From: Terrabacter sp. MAHUQ-38
GTDB taxonomy: Bacteria > Actinomycetota > Actinomycetes > Actinomycetales > Dermatophilaceae
Reading direction: 5' to 3'
Length of the DNA stretch: 64,000 bases
Assembly (NCBI RefSeq): GCF_014518425.1
Contig: NZ_JACVCU010000002.1
Location: forward strand, 558,001-622,000
Positions 17,163-26,565 of the stretch are shown one piece after another. Made by a program: the position numbers and the translations under genes. The notes under the pieces are model-generated. The model made no database searches. It was given only the letters and a program-made list of their open reading frames with translations, and had not been told where the DNA came from. Position 1 is the stretch's first letter. Every line of letters begins with the position of its first letter.

Positions 17163-17221
17163 TTGACACCCGAGCGTACCCACTCGGCATACTGAACGGC
17201 GTTCAAGTTGAACACCGTTCA
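17163..17221 (+). promoter_or_regulatory. bioB promoter with two TGAAC-N3-GTTCA operators
   Basis: TTGACA (17163-17168) and GCATAC/CATACT (17187-17193) form a promoter with an 18-19 bp spacer. Immediately downstream are two palindromes, TGAAC-GGC-GTTCA (17193-17205) and TGAAC-ACC-GTTCA (17209-17221), centred 16 bp apart over the start site. Binding there would block bioB transcription; the divergent repressor promoter also lies here. Confidence 0.8.
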
Positions 17222-17243
17222 ACGCCGCGCGCAAGGAGCCTCC

Positions 17244-18320
17244 ATGACCCGCCGATTCGACGACCTCGCCGACGCCGTCCTGGCCGGCACCCCCGCCACG
17301 CCGGACGAGGCGATCGACGTGCTGCGGACGACCGACGAGGAGCTGCTCTCGATGGTCGACGCCGCGGCTCGCCTGCGCCGCAAGCACTTCGGCAACACGG
17401 TCAAGGTGAACTACCTCGTCAACCTCAAGTCGGGCCTCTGCCCGGAGGACTGCCACTACTGCTCACAACGGCTCGGCTCGCAGGCCGACATCCTCAAGTA
17501 CACGTGGCTCAAGCCGGACGAGGCGATCGAGCAGGCGGCCGCGGGCCTGCGCGGCGGCGCGACCCGGATCTGCATGGTCTCGAGCGGGCGCGGGCCCACG
17601 GACCGCGACGTCGAGCGCGTCGCCGGCATGGTCGGCGCCCTCAAGGGCGAACATCCCGACGTCGAGGTGTGCGCCTGCCTCGGGCTGCTCAAGGACGGTC
17701 AGGCCGAGCGCCTGCGCCAGGCCGGGGTCGACGCCTACAACCACAACATCAACACGGCCGAGTCACACCACGACGACATCGTCACGAGCCACACGTACGC
17801 CGACCGCGTCGACACCGTGACCAAGGCCAAGGGCGCCGGCCTGTCGCCGTGCTCGGGCCTCATCGCCGGCCTCGGCGAGAGCGACGAGCAGCTCGTCGAG
17901 GCGCTCTTCGCGCTGCGCGACCTCGGCTCGGACTCGATCCCCGTCAACTTCCTGATGCCCTTCGACGGCACGCCCCTCGAGGGCACGTGGGAGCTCACGC
18001 CGGGTCGCTGCCTGCGGATCCTGGCCATGGCCCGGTTCGTCTGCCCCGACAAGGAGATCCGCATCGCGGGCGGTCGCGAGATGCACCTGCGGTCACTGCA
18101 GGGGCTGGCGCTGCACGTCGCCAACTCGATCTTCCTGGGCGACTACCTGACGTCGGAGGGGCAGGCGGCAGAGGCCGACCTCGAGCTCATCCGCGACCAC
18201 GGCTTCGTCGTCCTGGGGAGCGAGGCCCAGTCGACCGCCGGCCTCGCCGCCGCGACAACGACGCACGACCCCGCCAAGCGACGCCGCGGCGCCGGGACCG
18301 ACCTGCCCGCCAATGCCTGA
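17244..18320 (+). CDS. bioB: Biotin synthase
   Basis: Radical-SAM enzyme that inserts sulfur into dethiobiotin to make biotin. The CX3CX2C motif binding the SAM cluster is C66-P-E-D-C70-H-Y-C73; later conserved parts are [30 protein letters not shown] and the Arg of [12 protein letters not shown] that ligates the second cluster. ATG 17244 has AAGGAG upstream. It is 358 aa with a short charged C-terminal tail. First gene of bioBAFD, overlapping bioA by 8 bp. Confidence 0.98.
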   Translation: MTRRFDDLADAVLAGTPATPDEAIDVLRTTDEELLSMVDAAARLRRKHFGNTVKVNYLVNLKSGLCPEDCHYCSQRLGSQADILKYTWLKPDEAIEQAAAGLRGGATRICMVSSGRGPTDRDVERVAGMVGALKGEHPDVEVCACLGLLKDGQAERLRQAGVDAYNHNINTAESHHDDIVTSHTYADRVDTVTKAKGAGLSPCSGLIAGLGESDEQLVEALFALRDLGSDSIPVNFLMPFDGTPLEGTWELTPGRCLRILAMARFVCPDKEIRIAGGREMHLRSLQGLALHVANSIFLGDYLTSEGQAAEADLELIRDHGFVVLGSEAQSTAGLAAATTTHDPAKRRRGAGTDLPANA

Positions 18321-19653
18321 CCCCGTCGGGACGCCGCTCGCCGCCCGCGACCGCGGCCTCGTCTGGCACCCGTACGCACCGCTCGACGGCCCCGAGCCGT
18401 ACGCCGTCGAGGCGGCCTCCGGCGTGCGCCTGCGCCTCGTGGCCCCCGACGGGGAGACGTTCGAGGCCGTCGACGCGATGGCGTCCTGGTGGTGCGCCGT
18501 CCACGGCTACCGGCACCCCGTGCTCGACGCGGCGGCGCACGAGCAGGTCGAGCGGTTCAGCCACGTCATGTTCGGCGGCCTGACGCACGAGCCGGCGGTG
18601 AGCCTCGCGGAGCGGCTGACGGCAATGGCGCCGGGACCCATGGCGCACGTCTTCTTCGCCGACTCGGGCTCCGTCTCGGTCGAGGTCGCCCTCAAGCTGT
18701 CGTTGCAGTACCAGGCGGCGCGCGGCAGGCCGGGCCGCCAGCGCTTCCTCACCGTCCGCGGCGGCTACCACGGTGACACGTTCGCCGCGATGAGCGTGTG
18801 CGACCCCCTCGACGGCATGCACTCCGCCTTCCCCGGCGCGTTGGCACGACAGGTGTTCGCGCCTCGACCACCGGCGGCCCGTCTCGTCATCGGTCCGGAC
18901 GGCGAGGAGCACTGGGAGGTCGACCGGTCCGCGGTCGAGCAGTGGGCCGTGGAGGTGCGTGCGCTCGCCGCCGCCCACACCGACGAGCTGGCGGCCGTCG
19001 TCGTCGAGCCCGTCCTGCAGGGTGCCGGAGGAATGCATGTCTACGACCCGGGCTGCCTCGGCGTGCTGCGCGAGGTGGCCGACGACCACGGCCTGCTCCT
19101 CATCGTCGACGAGATCGCCACGGGCTTTGGTCGCACGGGCCGGCTCTTCGCGTCGGAGTGGGCCGACGTGTCCCCCGACGTCATCTGTGTGGGCAAGGCG
19201 CTGACCGGCGGATACCTCACTCTTGCAGCGGTACTCACGACCCGGCGAGTGGGCGAGGCGATCACCCGGTCGGCGTTCCGCGCCCTGTTGCACGGCCCGA
19301 CCTTCATGGCCAACCCCCTCGCGTGCGCGGTCGCCAACGCATCGCTCGGTCTCGTCGAGGAGCGCTGGAAGGACGACGTCCCGCGCGTCGGACGATTGCT
19401 CGCCGAGCACCTCACGCCGGCGCGAGGCCTGGCCCACGTCGCCGACGTGCGCACGCTTGGGGCGGTCGGCGTCGTCCAGCTCGACTTGCCCGTCGACGTG
19501 CAGGCCGTGACCCGCGCGGCCCTGCGCCGCGGGGTCTGGGTGCGCCCGTTCCGCGACCTCGTCTACACGATGCCGCCCTACGTCTGCACCGACGCCGAGG
19601 TGCGCCTCGTCGCCGAGGCGGTCGTGGGGGCCGTCGCGGAGGTGCACGCATGA
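18313..19653 (+). CDS. bioA: Adenosylmethionine-8-amino-7-oxononanoate aminotransferase
   Basis: PLP enzyme that makes 7,8-diaminopelargonic acid using SAM as amino donor. Visible are [13 protein letters not shown] and S-W-W-C-A-V-H-G-Y at the N-terminus, the cofactor Asp in [15 protein letters not shown] and the PLP lysine in [16 protein letters not shown], then [14 protein letters not shown]. Length 446 aa is normal. The start overlaps the end of bioB by 8 bp, and its stop overlaps bioF in an ATGA junction. Confidence 0.97.
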   Translation: MPDPVGTPLAARDRGLVWHPYAPLDGPEPYAVEAASGVRLRLVAPDGETFEAVDAMASWWCAVHGYRHPVLDAAAHEQVERFSHVMFGGLTHEPAVSLAERLTAMAPGPMAHVFFADSGSVSVEVALKLSLQYQAARGRPGRQRFLTVRGGYHGDTFAAMSVCDPLDGMHSAFPGALARQVFAPRPPAARLVIGPDGEEHWEVDRSAVEQWAVEVRALAAAHTDELAAVVVEPVLQGAGGMHVYDPGCLGVLREVADDHGLLLIVDEIATGFGRTGRLFASEWADVSPDVICVGKALTGGYLTLAAVLTTRRVGEAITRSAFRALLHGPTFMANPLACAVANASLGLVEERWKDDVPRVGRLLAEHLTPARGLAHVADVRTLGAVGVVQLDLPVDVQAVTRAALRRGVWVRPFRDLVYTMPPYVCTDAEVRLVAEAVVGAVAEVHA

Positions 19654-20912
19654 GCGGAGTCTGGGACGCGTGGCTGCAGGAGCGGTCGGCCCTGCGCTCG
19701 GAGCGCGGCACCGAGCGCTTCGACCCCGTGCTCCGTCTCGGCGGCCGCCTACCCGGCCGCCACGACGCTCTCGACCTCGCCTCCAACGACTACCTCGGGC
19801 TCTCGCAGGACGAGCGCGTGGTCTCGGCGGCCCGTGAGGCGCTCGAGCGCTACGGCGCGTCCGCTACGGCGAGCCGCCTCGTCACGGGGACCCTCCCGAT
19901 TCACCGGGACCTCGAGGCCGCGCTCTGCCGCCTCACCGGCCATCCTGCGGCCCTCGCCTTCTCCACCGGGTATGCCGCCAACCTCGGGGCACTGACCGCG
20001 CTGAGCGGGCGCGGGGCCGAGATCCTGCTCGACGCTCACGCGCACGCCTCGCTCCACGACGCGGCACGGATGTCGCGCGTCCCGTACGCGACCTTCGCGC
20101 ACAACGACCCGGTCGACCTGGACCGCGAGCTGGCCGCCCGCGCCGGTCGCCGCGTCGTCGTGGCCATCGAGTCGATCTACTCGGTGCTCGGCGACGCGGC
20201 GCCTGTGCGCGCCTTCGTCCAGGTGTGCCGGCGACGCGGCGCCCTTCTCGTCGTCGACGAGGCGCACGGCATCGGTGTCGCCGGACACGGTCGCGGGCTC
20301 GTCCACGAGCTCGGCCTGACCGGTACGCCGGACCTCGTCGTGACGATGACCCTGTCGAAGTCGCTCGGGTCGCAGGGCGGCGCGGTGCTCGGTTCGACGG
20401 CGGTCCGCGACCACCTCGTCAACACGGCGCGCAGCTTCATCTTCGACACCGGCCTCGCACCCGCGTGCGCAGGCGCGGCCACGGCGGCGGCAGACCTCGT
20501 CGCCGACGACCCGACCCTCGCTGCGGCCGTGCGTGCCAACGCGCGCACGATCGCAACCGTGTGCGGGATCGACCAGGCGGCCGGGGCGGTGCAGTCGCTC
20601 CCCATGCCCTCTCCCGCCGCGGCCGTGGCCGCGGCCCTCCGGCTGCGCGAGCAGGGGGTCCTCGTCGGCTGCTTCCGGCCGCCGAGCGTCCCCGACGGCG
20701 TCTCCCGGTTGCGGGTCACCGCCCGCGCCGACCTGACCGGCGACGACCTGCTCGCGGCCGCCCGCCTCGTCGCCCGCGCCGTCGAGAGGTCACGGGCGGA
20801 CGATGCTCCCTCGCCCGTCCGTGGCCTCCCGTCGGTCGCGGCCGGCGAGCCGGTCGACCCGGCCCGGCCGGCCGCGCTGCACGTCGTGCCGCCGCAGGAC
20901 CCGCATGGCTGA
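19650..20912 (+). CDS. bioF: 8-amino-7-oxononanoate synthase
   Basis: PLP-dependent condensation of pimeloyl thioester with alanine, the first ring-building step of biotin synthesis. Conserved parts are [20 protein letters not shown], the cofactor Asp in [15 protein letters not shown] and the PLP lysine in [13 protein letters not shown]. The protein is 420 aa; about 35 residues at the C-terminus after V-A-R-A-V-E are Pro/Ala-rich and beyond the usual end. ATG 19650 overlaps the bioA stop by 4 bp. Confidence 0.96.
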   Translation: MSGVWDAWLQERSALRSERGTERFDPVLRLGGRLPGRHDALDLASNDYLGLSQDERVVSAAREALERYGASATASRLVTGTLPIHRDLEAALCRLTGHPAALAFSTGYAANLGALTALSGRGAEILLDAHAHASLHDAARMSRVPYATFAHNDPVDLDRELAARAGRRVVVAIESIYSVLGDAAPVRAFVQVCRRRGALLVVDEAHGIGVAGHGRGLVHELGLTGTPDLVVTMTLSKSLGSQGGAVLGSTAVRDHLVNTARSFIFDTGLAPACAGAATAAADLVADDPTLAAAVRANARTIATVCGIDQAAGAVQSLPMPSPAAAVAAALRLREQGVLVGCFRPPSVPDGVSRLRVTARADLTGDDLLAAARLVARAVERSRADDAPSPVRGLPSVAAGEPVDPARPAALHVVPPQDPHG

Positions 20913-21609
20913 CGCCGGGTGGCCGAAGGTGCTCGTCGTCACGGGCACCGACACCGACGTGGGCAAGACCGTCGTCACGGCGGCTATCGTGGCGACGCTG
21001 CGTGCAGCGGCACGCACCGTGGTGGCCTACAAGCCGACGCAGACGGGCGTCGCGCCCGACGAGCCCGGCGACATGGCCGAGGTCGCCCGTCTCACCGGGG
21101 CGCCCACGTCGGAGGGCGTACGCCTCCGGGCACCGATGGCGCCGCGCCCGGCTGCCGCGCTCGAGGACGCGACGCTCCCGACGCTCGACGACCACCTCGC
21201 GGCCGTCCACCGGCTGGGCCAGCACCACGACCATGTCGTCGTCGAGGGTGCAGGGGGCCTGCTCGTCGAGCTGACCGAGGCGGGCGAGACGGTGGCCGAC
21301 CTGGCGCGCCTGCTCCCCGGCAGTGGCATCGTGCTCGTCGCCCGCAGCGCACTCGGCACGCTCAACCACACGATGCTGACCCTAGAAGCGCTCGCGCACA
21401 GGGGCATTCGAACGCTGGGCGTCGTCATCGGTGGATGGCCCGAGGACCCGAGCGTCGTCGAGACCACGAACCGCGACTACCTCGAGGCCCTGCCGGAGGG
21501 CCTGCTCGGCGCCGTCCCGTGGGGGGCGCCGGCACTGGCACCCGAGGCGTTCCGTGCCGCGGCACCCACGTGGCTACCGCGACTGCACGACGGGCTCACC
21601 GGGCCCTGA
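20905..21609 (+). CDS. bioD: ATP-dependent dethiobiotin synthetase
   Basis: Closes the ureido ring of dethiobiotin from diaminopelargonic acid, CO2 and ATP. The P-loop is GTDTDVGKT (residues 14-22), followed by the catalytic Lys in YKPTQTG and the VVEGAGGLLVEL segment. Length is 234 aa. ATG 20905 overlaps the end of bioF by 8 bp. With bioB, bioA and bioF it completes the late biotin pathway; no bioC/bioH-type pimelate genes are seen in this window. Confidence 0.97.
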   Translation: MADAGWPKVLVVTGTDTDVGKTVVTAAIVATLRAAARTVVAYKPTQTGVAPDEPGDMAEVARLTGAPTSEGVRLRAPMAPRPAAALEDATLPTLDDHLAAVHRLGQHHDHVVVEGAGGLLVELTEAGETVADLARLLPGSGIVLVARSALGTLNHTMLTLEALAHRGIRTLGVVIGGWPEDPSVVETTNRDYLEALPEGLLGAVPWGAPALAPEAFRAAAPTWLPRLHDGLTGP

Positions 21610-21635
21610 GGGGTATCGGGCCACGCGGCATACCT

Positions 21636-21663
21636 GTCCGCGGTGTGCGACGCTGCCGCGGAC
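21636..21663. terminator. Hairpin between bioD and cimA
   Basis: Perfect 8-bp arms GTCCGCGG and CCGCGGAC with a 12-base loop between the convergent bioD and cimA genes; it has no U-tract. Confidence 0.45.
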
Positions 21664-21668
21664 GCGCC

Positions 21669-23258
21669 TCAACGACGCGGGATGCCCTGGCGCAGCAGGC
21701 CGTGGACGATGCCGTCGGTCAGGGCCCGCCACGACGCCGCGAGGATCGAGCCCGCCACGCCGATGGTGTCCCACGACGTCTCGCCGTCGGAGGTCTCGAT
21801 GAGCACGCGCGTGATGGCGTCGGTGCCGTGCGAGGCATCGAGGATGCGCACCTTGAAGTCGATGAGCTCGATCTTCTCGATCTCCGGGTAGGCGCGGCTC
21901 AGGGCCTCCCGCAGGGCGTGGTCGAGGGCGTTGACCGGGCCGTTTCCCTCGCCGGTCGCGATGAGGCGTGAGCCGTCGGCGCGCAGCTTGACGGTCGCCT
22001 CGGACGTCGCGGCACCCTCCCCCGACGAGTCGGTGATGACGCGCCACGACTCGACCTCGAAGTAGTGGGTGCAGCCGGGCTCGAGCGCCTCGCGCACCAT
22101 CAGCTCGACCGTGGCGTCGGCCGCGTCGAAGGTCCAACCACGCAGCTCGAGGTCCTTGACCTCTGCGAGCACCTTCGCCACGACGTCGGGCCGGTCGGAG
22201 AGGTCGAGCCCGGCCTCTCGCGCCTTGAGCTCGATGCTCGCGCGCCCCGCCATGTCGGAGACGAGCGTGCGCATGCCGTTGCCCACCAGGGCAGGGTCCA
22301 TGTGCTGGTAGAGGTCGGGGTCGACCTTGAGGGCACTCGCGTGCAGGCCGGCCTTGTGCGCGAAGGCGCTCGCGCCCACGTACGGTTGACGGCTGTAGGC
22401 GGGGACGTTGGTCACCTCGCTGATGGCGTGCGCGATGTGCATGGCGCGCCGGAACGCGTCGGCCTCCATGGCTTCGAGCTCGAGCTTGAACTGGAGGTTC
22501 GCCGCGACGGTGACGAGGTCGGCGTTGCCCGTGCGCTCGCCGTAGCCGTTGACCGTGCCCTGCACGTGCGTCGCGCCGGCGCGGACAGCGGCGACGGAGT
22601 TGGCGGCCGCGCAGCCGGTGTCGTTGTGGCAGTGGGCCCCGATGCGGGCGCCGGTCTCGGCGATGACGTCGGCGACGACCACCTCGACCTGGTGCGGGAG
22701 CATGCCGCCGTTCGTGTCGCACAGCACGACGACCTCGGCGCCCGCCTCGTGTGCGGTGCGCACGACCGACAGTGCGTAGTCGCGGTCGAGGTGCCAGCCG
22801 TCGAAGAAGTGCTCGCAGTCGACGAAGACCCGGCGGCCCTGCGCGACGAGGAACGAGACGGTGTCGCGCACCATGGCGAGGTTCTCCTCGAGCGTGGTCT
22901 TGAGGGCGCGCTCGACGTGGCCCGTGTGTGACTTGGCCACCAGACACACGACGGACGCCCCCGAGTCGACGAGGGCGCGTACGAGGGGATCCTCCGCGGC
23001 GAGCCCGCCGGCCCGTCGGGTGGCCCCGAAGGCGGCGAGCGTCGCGCGGCGGAGGCTCAGCTCGCCCTTGGCGCGCTCGAAGAACTCGGTGTCCTTCGGG
23101 TTCGCGCCCGGCCAGCCCCCTTCGATGAAGTCGACCCCGAGATCGTCGAGCAGTGCGGCAATGGCGAGCTTGTCGGACACCGAGAGGTTGAGCCCCTCCT
23201 GCTGGGCGCCGTCGCGCAGGGTGGTGTCGTAGACGTGCAGCGCTTCCATGGCCCTCAT
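21669..23258 (-). CDS. cimA: (R)-citramalate synthase
   Basis: Condenses pyruvate with acetyl-CoA to citramalate, a threonine-independent entry to isoleucine synthesis. The LeuA-like TIM barrel begins with DTTLRDGAQQEG and has the metal ligands in IGAHCHNDTGCAAANS; a C-terminal LeuA dimer/allosteric domain (E-S-W-R-V-I-T to the end) is where isoleucine feedback would act. The length, 529 aa, fits CimA rather than LeuA. ATG 23258 and ATG 23249 are both possible starts; neither has ideal ribosome-site spacing. A leader peptide and terminator lie 137-230 bp upstream, suggesting attenuation. CimA and LeuA-like homocitrate enzymes are similar, but the pathway context supports CimA. Confidence 0.9.
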   Translation of the reverse strand: MRAMEALHVYDTTLRDGAQQEGLNLSVSDKLAIAALLDDLGVDFIEGGWPGANPKDTEFFERAKGELSLRRATLAAFGATRRAGGLAAEDPLVRALVDSGASVVCLVAKSHTGHVERALKTTLEENLAMVRDTVSFLVAQGRRVFVDCEHFFDGWHLDRDYALSVVRTAHEAGAEVVVLCDTNGGMLPHQVEVVVADVIAETGARIGAHCHNDTGCAAANSVAAVRAGATHVQGTVNGYGERTGNADLVTVAANLQFKLELEAMEADAFRRAMHIAHAISEVTNVPAYSRQPYVGASAFAHKAGLHASALKVDPDLYQHMDPALVGNGMRTLVSDMAGRASIELKAREAGLDLSDRPDVVAKVLAEVKDLELRGWTFDAADATVELMVREALEPGCTHYFEVESWRVITDSSGEGAATSEATVKLRADGSRLIATGEGNGPVNALDHALREALSRAYPEIEKIELIDFKVRILDASHGTDAITRVLIETSDGETSWDTIGVAGSILAASWRALTDGIVHGLLRQGIPRR

Positions 23259-23394
23259 TGTCCTCGATCTCGGGGATGCGGCCGACCGCGGCGTGGCGGT
23301 CGGCTCGGAGTGACGTCGCGTCTCGTTTCTCTTCTCGTGCGGTGGGGCCGGGGTGGTGGCCGCCGCGGGTCTCCCTCAGGGGTGGGTCGGGAAA

Positions 23395-23423
23395 CAAAAA
23401 GACCCCCCAGGGTTGGGAGGTCT
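23395..23423 (-). terminator. Intrinsic terminator in the cimA leader
   Basis: Nine-bp stem with one G-U pair and a T5 tract on the minus strand (positions 23396-23400), 137 bp upstream of the cimA start. Because the next gene upstream (a GATase) ends only about 150 bp away, it could also terminate that operon, but the peptide ORF between them favours attenuation. Confidence 0.75.
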
Positions 23424-23447
23424 GCGCAACGAGGGGTGCTCGTCGCG

Positions 23448-23489
23448 CTATTCGATAATGAGCGTGCCGGTGGGCACGAGGCGCTTCAT
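23448..23489 (-). CDS. Candidate leader peptide of cimA (13 aa)
   Basis: ORF of 13 residues, MKRLVPTGTLIIE, ending in TAG. It holds Leu, Val, Leu, Ile, Ile, and the two Ile codons (ATT ATC) lie two codons before the stop, next to the first leader stem. The ATG is 9 bases from a -10 box and has no Shine-Dalgarno, so it is probably translated from a leaderless mRNA. Ribosome stalling at the Ile codons would fit control of citramalate synthase, which feeds isoleucine. There is no direct proof that it is translated. Confidence 0.6.
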   Translation of the reverse strand: MKRLVPTGTLIIE

Positions 23490-23573
23490 CACACGCCAAA
23501 GGTAGGGCTCACGAAACACGGGCGAAACACCCCGTCCGGATCGTGGACCCGCTGTCCACCTGGTGGCCGCGGC

Positions 23574-24296
23574 TCAGCCCTGTCGCACGGCGACCGCCGC
23601 CTCGACCAGCGCGCGGAAGAGACGCGGGTCGCTCCCGACCTCCGGGTGCCACTGGACGGCCAGGCGGAAGGCTGCGTCGGCGTCCTCCATGGCCTCGAGC
23701 GTGCCGTCGTCGGCCCAGGCCGAGGGCTCGTAGCCGGGGTGCGTCAGCACCGACTGGTGGTGGTAGCTCGGCACGTCGGTCTGCTCCCCGAGGATCTCGG
23801 CCAGCCGCGTGCCCGGCACCGTGCGTACGGGGTGGCTGCCGTACGTCGCGGGGCCCGGTGAGTGGTCGTCGTGCCCGACCCGGTCGGGGACGTGCTGCTC
23901 GAGCACTCCCCCGGCAGCCACGGCCATGACCTGCATCCCGCGGCAGATTCCGAGGAGCGGCAGGTCGAGCGTGGCCGACGCGCGGGCGATGGCGAGCTCG
24001 GTCGTGTCGCGGTCGGGTCGCGACGCCTGGACGGTCGCGTGCCGCTCGTCGGCGTAGAGCTCGGGGGCCACGTCGACGCCGCCCGCGAGCACCACGCCGT
24101 CGAGGCGCCTGAGGATCTCGAGGGCGACGCCGTCGTCGGTGTCGGGGCGCGGGGGGATGACGACCGCGATGCCCCCGGCATCCTCGACCATGCGCACGTA
24201 GCGATGCGGGACGAGTGCACCCGGGACGTCGACCCAGTGGCCCCACGAGGCGCGCTCGACGTAGGCCGTGATCCCGATGACCGGCCGGCTGGTCAC
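23574..24296 (-). CDS. Gamma-glutamyl hydrolase, class I glutamine amidotransferase-like (PuuD type)
   Basis: 240-residue peptidase C26 family enzyme that cleaves gamma-glutamyl amides. The nucleophile Cys is in LLGICRGMQVMAV and the catalytic His and Glu are in AVQWHPEVG; G-V-D-V-A-P-E-L-Y and Y-H-H-Q-S-V are typical of PuuD. GTG 24296 has GAGGTGG upstream. It is the last gene of a six-gene operon with a permease, regulator, glutamine-synthetase-like ligase, aldehyde dehydrogenase and SDR, where it would release glutamate from the oxidised gamma-glutamyl product. Confidence 0.9.
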   Translation of the reverse strand: MTSRPVIGITAYVERASWGHWVDVPGALVPHRYVRMVEDAGGIAVVIPPRPDTDDGVALEILRRLDGVVLAGGVDVAPELYADERHATVQASRPDRDTTELAIARASATLDLPLLGICRGMQVMAVAAGGVLEQHVPDRVGHDDHSPGPATYGSHPVRTVPGTRLAEILGEQTDVPSYHHQSVLTHPGYEPSAWADDGTLEAMEDADAAFRLAVQWHPEVGSDPRLFRALVEAAVAVRQG

Positions 24297-24334
24297 GTGC
24301 GCCACCTCATCCCTCCCATGAGACCACGCGTGGC

Positions 24335-25102
24335 TCAGAGAGGTGTGACATACGCGCCGGAGATCCCGCCGTCGACCAGGAAGGTGGAGGCCGTGATGAA
24401 GCTCGACTCGTCGGAGGCGAGGAAGAGCACGGCGTTGGCCATCTCCTCGGGCTCGCCGAACCGCCCCATCGGCACGTGGACGAGGCGTCGTGCGGCGCGC
24501 TCCTCGTCCTTGGCGAACAGCTCCTGGAGCAGCGGCGTGTTGACCGGCCCAGGGCACAGGGCGTTGACCCGCACGCCCTCGCGGGCGAACTGCACGCCGA
24601 GCTCGCGCGACATCGAGAGCACGCCACCCTTGCTGGCGCTGTAGGAGATCTGCGAGGTCGCGGCGCCCATGACGGCGACGAATGACGCCGTGTTGATGAT
24701 GGAGCCCTTCTTCTGCTCGAGCATGTAGGGCAGGGCGGCCTTGCAGCACAGGTAGACGGACGTCAGGTTGACCTCCTGCACCTTGCGCCACGCGTCGAGG
24801 TCGGTGTCGAGGATGGAGTCGTCCTCGGGCGGGCTGATCCCGGCGTTGTTGAAGGCGATGTCGACCGAGCCGTACGTGTCCTTGGCCGTGCGGAAGAGTG
24901 CGTCGACGTCCGCCTTGCTCACGACGTCGGTGCGCACGAAGCCGCCACCGACCTCCTCGGCGACCCGTGGCCCGTTGGTCTCATCGAGGTCGCCGATGAC
25001 GACCTTCGCGCCTTCCTCGGCGAACCGCCGCACCGTTGCGAGACCGATGCCGGAGCACCCTCCCGTGATGACCGCGACCTTGCCGTCGAGCCTGCCTGCC
25101 AT
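24335..25102 (-). CDS. Short-chain dehydrogenase/reductase
   Basis: 255-residue classical SDR with the cofactor motif T-G-G-C-S-G-I-G (13-20), an Asp after the second strand (GDLDE) suggesting NAD rather than NADP, the N-N-A-G motif, and the catalytic Tyr/Lys in YSASKGG. In this operon it takes the place where putrescine pathways have an amine oxidase, so it may oxidise a gamma-glutamyl amino alcohol to the aldehyde (inference). The start ATG 25102 follows a GGAAGGAAT sequence. The gene is 38 bp from the GATase and 39 bp from the aldehyde dehydrogenase. Confidence 0.9.
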   Translation of the reverse strand: MAGRLDGKVAVITGGCSGIGLATVRRFAEEGAKVVIGDLDETNGPRVAEEVGGGFVRTDVVSKADVDALFRTAKDTYGSVDIAFNNAGISPPEDDSILDTDLDAWRKVQEVNLTSVYLCCKAALPYMLEQKKGSIINTASFVAVMGAATSQISYSASKGGVLSMSRELGVQFAREGVRVNALCPGPVNTPLLQELFAKDEERAARRLVHVPMGRFGEPEEMANAVLFLASDESSFITASTFLVDGGISGAYVTPL

Positions 25103-25141
25103 GTGGATTCCTTCCAGCCCAGTGGATGCGTGATGTGTCGG

Positions 25142-26515
25142 TCAGTCGGTCGAGATGAAGACGTTCTTCACCTCGGAGAACGCGTCGAGCGCGTCGGGGC
25201 CGAGCTCGCGGCCGAGGCCGCTCTGCTTGAAGCCGCCGAAGGGAGTCGAGTAGCGCACGCTGCTGTGCGAGTTGACGGAGAGGTTGCCGGCCTCGACACC
25301 GCGCGCGACGCGCAGCCCGCGACCGATGTCGCGCGTCCAGATCGAGCCGGAGAGTCCGTATGCCGTGTCGTTGGCCTTCGCGACCGCGTCGGCCTCGTCG
25401 TCGAACGGCATGACCGCGACAACCGGTCCGAAGACCTCCTCCTGCCAGACCCGGTCGCTCGTGGAGCGCGGGAGCACGACGGTTGCCGGGTACCAGTACC
25501 CGGCCCCGTCGGGCGCCCCGCCACGGAAGGCCACGTCGACGTCGTCGGTCGACTCCTCGACGAACGATCGGACGCGCTCCTGCTGCCCGGCGCTGATGAG
25601 GGGACCCATCTCGGCCGACTCGTCGTGCGGGTCTGTGACGACGACGCCGTGCACGGCCGTCTCGAAGTGCTGCATGAACGTGTCGAAGACGCTGCGCTCG
25701 ACCAGGATCCGGCTGCGGGCGCAACAGTCCTGTCCCGCATTGTCGAAGACGCCGTATGGCGCCCGCGCCGCGGCCAGCTCGAGGTCGGAGTCTGCGAAGA
25801 CGATGTTGGCGCTCTTGCCGCCGAGCTCCAGGGTGACCCGCTTGACCTGGTCGGCGGCGCCCCGCATGATTCCCTGCCCGACCGCCGTCGAGCCGGTGAA
25901 GCAGATCTTCCGGACGTCGGGGTGCGTCACGAACCGCTCTCCCACCACCGACCCCTTGCCCGGGACGACCGTGAACACGCCCTCGGGCAAGCCTGCCTCG
26001 AGGGCGAGCTCACCGAGGCGCATCGCGGTCAGTGGTGTCAGCTCGGCCGGCTTGAGCACCACGGTGTTGCCGGCCGCGAGGGCCGGTGCGAAGCCCCAGC
26101 CGGCGATCGGCATGGGGAAGTTCCACGGCACGATGATGCCGACGACGCCGAGCGGCTCCCGGAACGTGACGTCGACGCCGCCCGCGACGGGGATCTGCCG
26201 CCCGAAGTGCCGCTCCGGGGCGCCGGCGTAGTACGCGAGGACGTCGCGGACGTTGCCGGCCTCCCACCGGGCGTTGCCAATGGTGTGGCCGGCGTTCTCG
26301 ACCTCGAGCAGGGCGAGCTCCTCCTGGTGCTCACCGACGAGGTCGGAGAAGCGGCGCAGCAGCAGGGCCCGGTCCGCAGGGCTCACGGCCCGCCAGGCCG
26401 GGCCCGCTGCCGAGGCGTGGGCGATCGCGGCGTCGGCCTCCTGCACCGAGGCGAGCTCGACCGTCCGGACCACCTCCTCGGTGGCCGGGTTGATGACGTC
26501 GTGGGTCGTGGTCAT
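25142..26515 (-). CDS. Aldehyde dehydrogenase, NAD(P)-dependent
   Basis: 457-residue ALDH. The cofactor site F-T-G-S-T-A-V-G-Q, the general base Glu in LELGGKSANIVF and the nucleophile Cys in GQDCCARSR are in order, and the end has FGGFKQSGLGRELG. Family relatives include gamma-glutamyl-gamma-aminobutyraldehyde and betaine-aldehyde dehydrogenases. Within this operon it would oxidise a gamma-glutamyl aldehyde to the acid. It lies 50 bp after the ligase gene. Confidence 0.92.
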   Translation of the reverse strand: MTTTHDVINPATEEVVRTVELASVQEADAAIAHASAAGPAWRAVSPADRALLLRRFSDLVGEHQEELALLEVENAGHTIGNARWEAGNVRDVLAYYAGAPERHFGRQIPVAGGVDVTFREPLGVVGIIVPWNFPMPIAGWGFAPALAAGNTVVLKPAELTPLTAMRLGELALEAGLPEGVFTVVPGKGSVVGERFVTHPDVRKICFTGSTAVGQGIMRGAADQVKRVTLELGGKSANIVFADSDLELAAARAPYGVFDNAGQDCCARSRILVERSVFDTFMQHFETAVHGVVVTDPHDESAEMGPLISAGQQERVRSFVEESTDDVDVAFRGGAPDGAGYWYPATVVLPRSTSDRVWQEEVFGPVVAVMPFDDEADAVAKANDTAYGLSGSIWTRDIGRGLRVARGVEAGNLSVNSHSSVRYSTPFGGFKQSGLGRELGPDALDAFSEVKNVFISTD

Positions 26516-26565
26516 GTCGTGCGTGTCGCTTTCCGTGTCGGTCCTGCGGTCCGGTCGACGGTGGG

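Larger units (their letters stand above)
23395..23504 (-). promoter_or_regulatory. Candidate transcription attenuator of cimA
   Basis: Reading the minus strand: a TACCTT -10 (23499-23504), a 13-residue peptide ORF 9 bases later, a stem CGCGACGAG/CTCGTTGCG starting just after the peptide stop, then a terminator stem AGACCTCCC/GGGGGGTCT (23400-23423) followed by TTTTTG. This order (peptide, hairpin, intrinsic terminator, gene) is the layout of amino acid attenuators. An antiterminator pairing is not obvious by eye. Confidence 0.65.
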
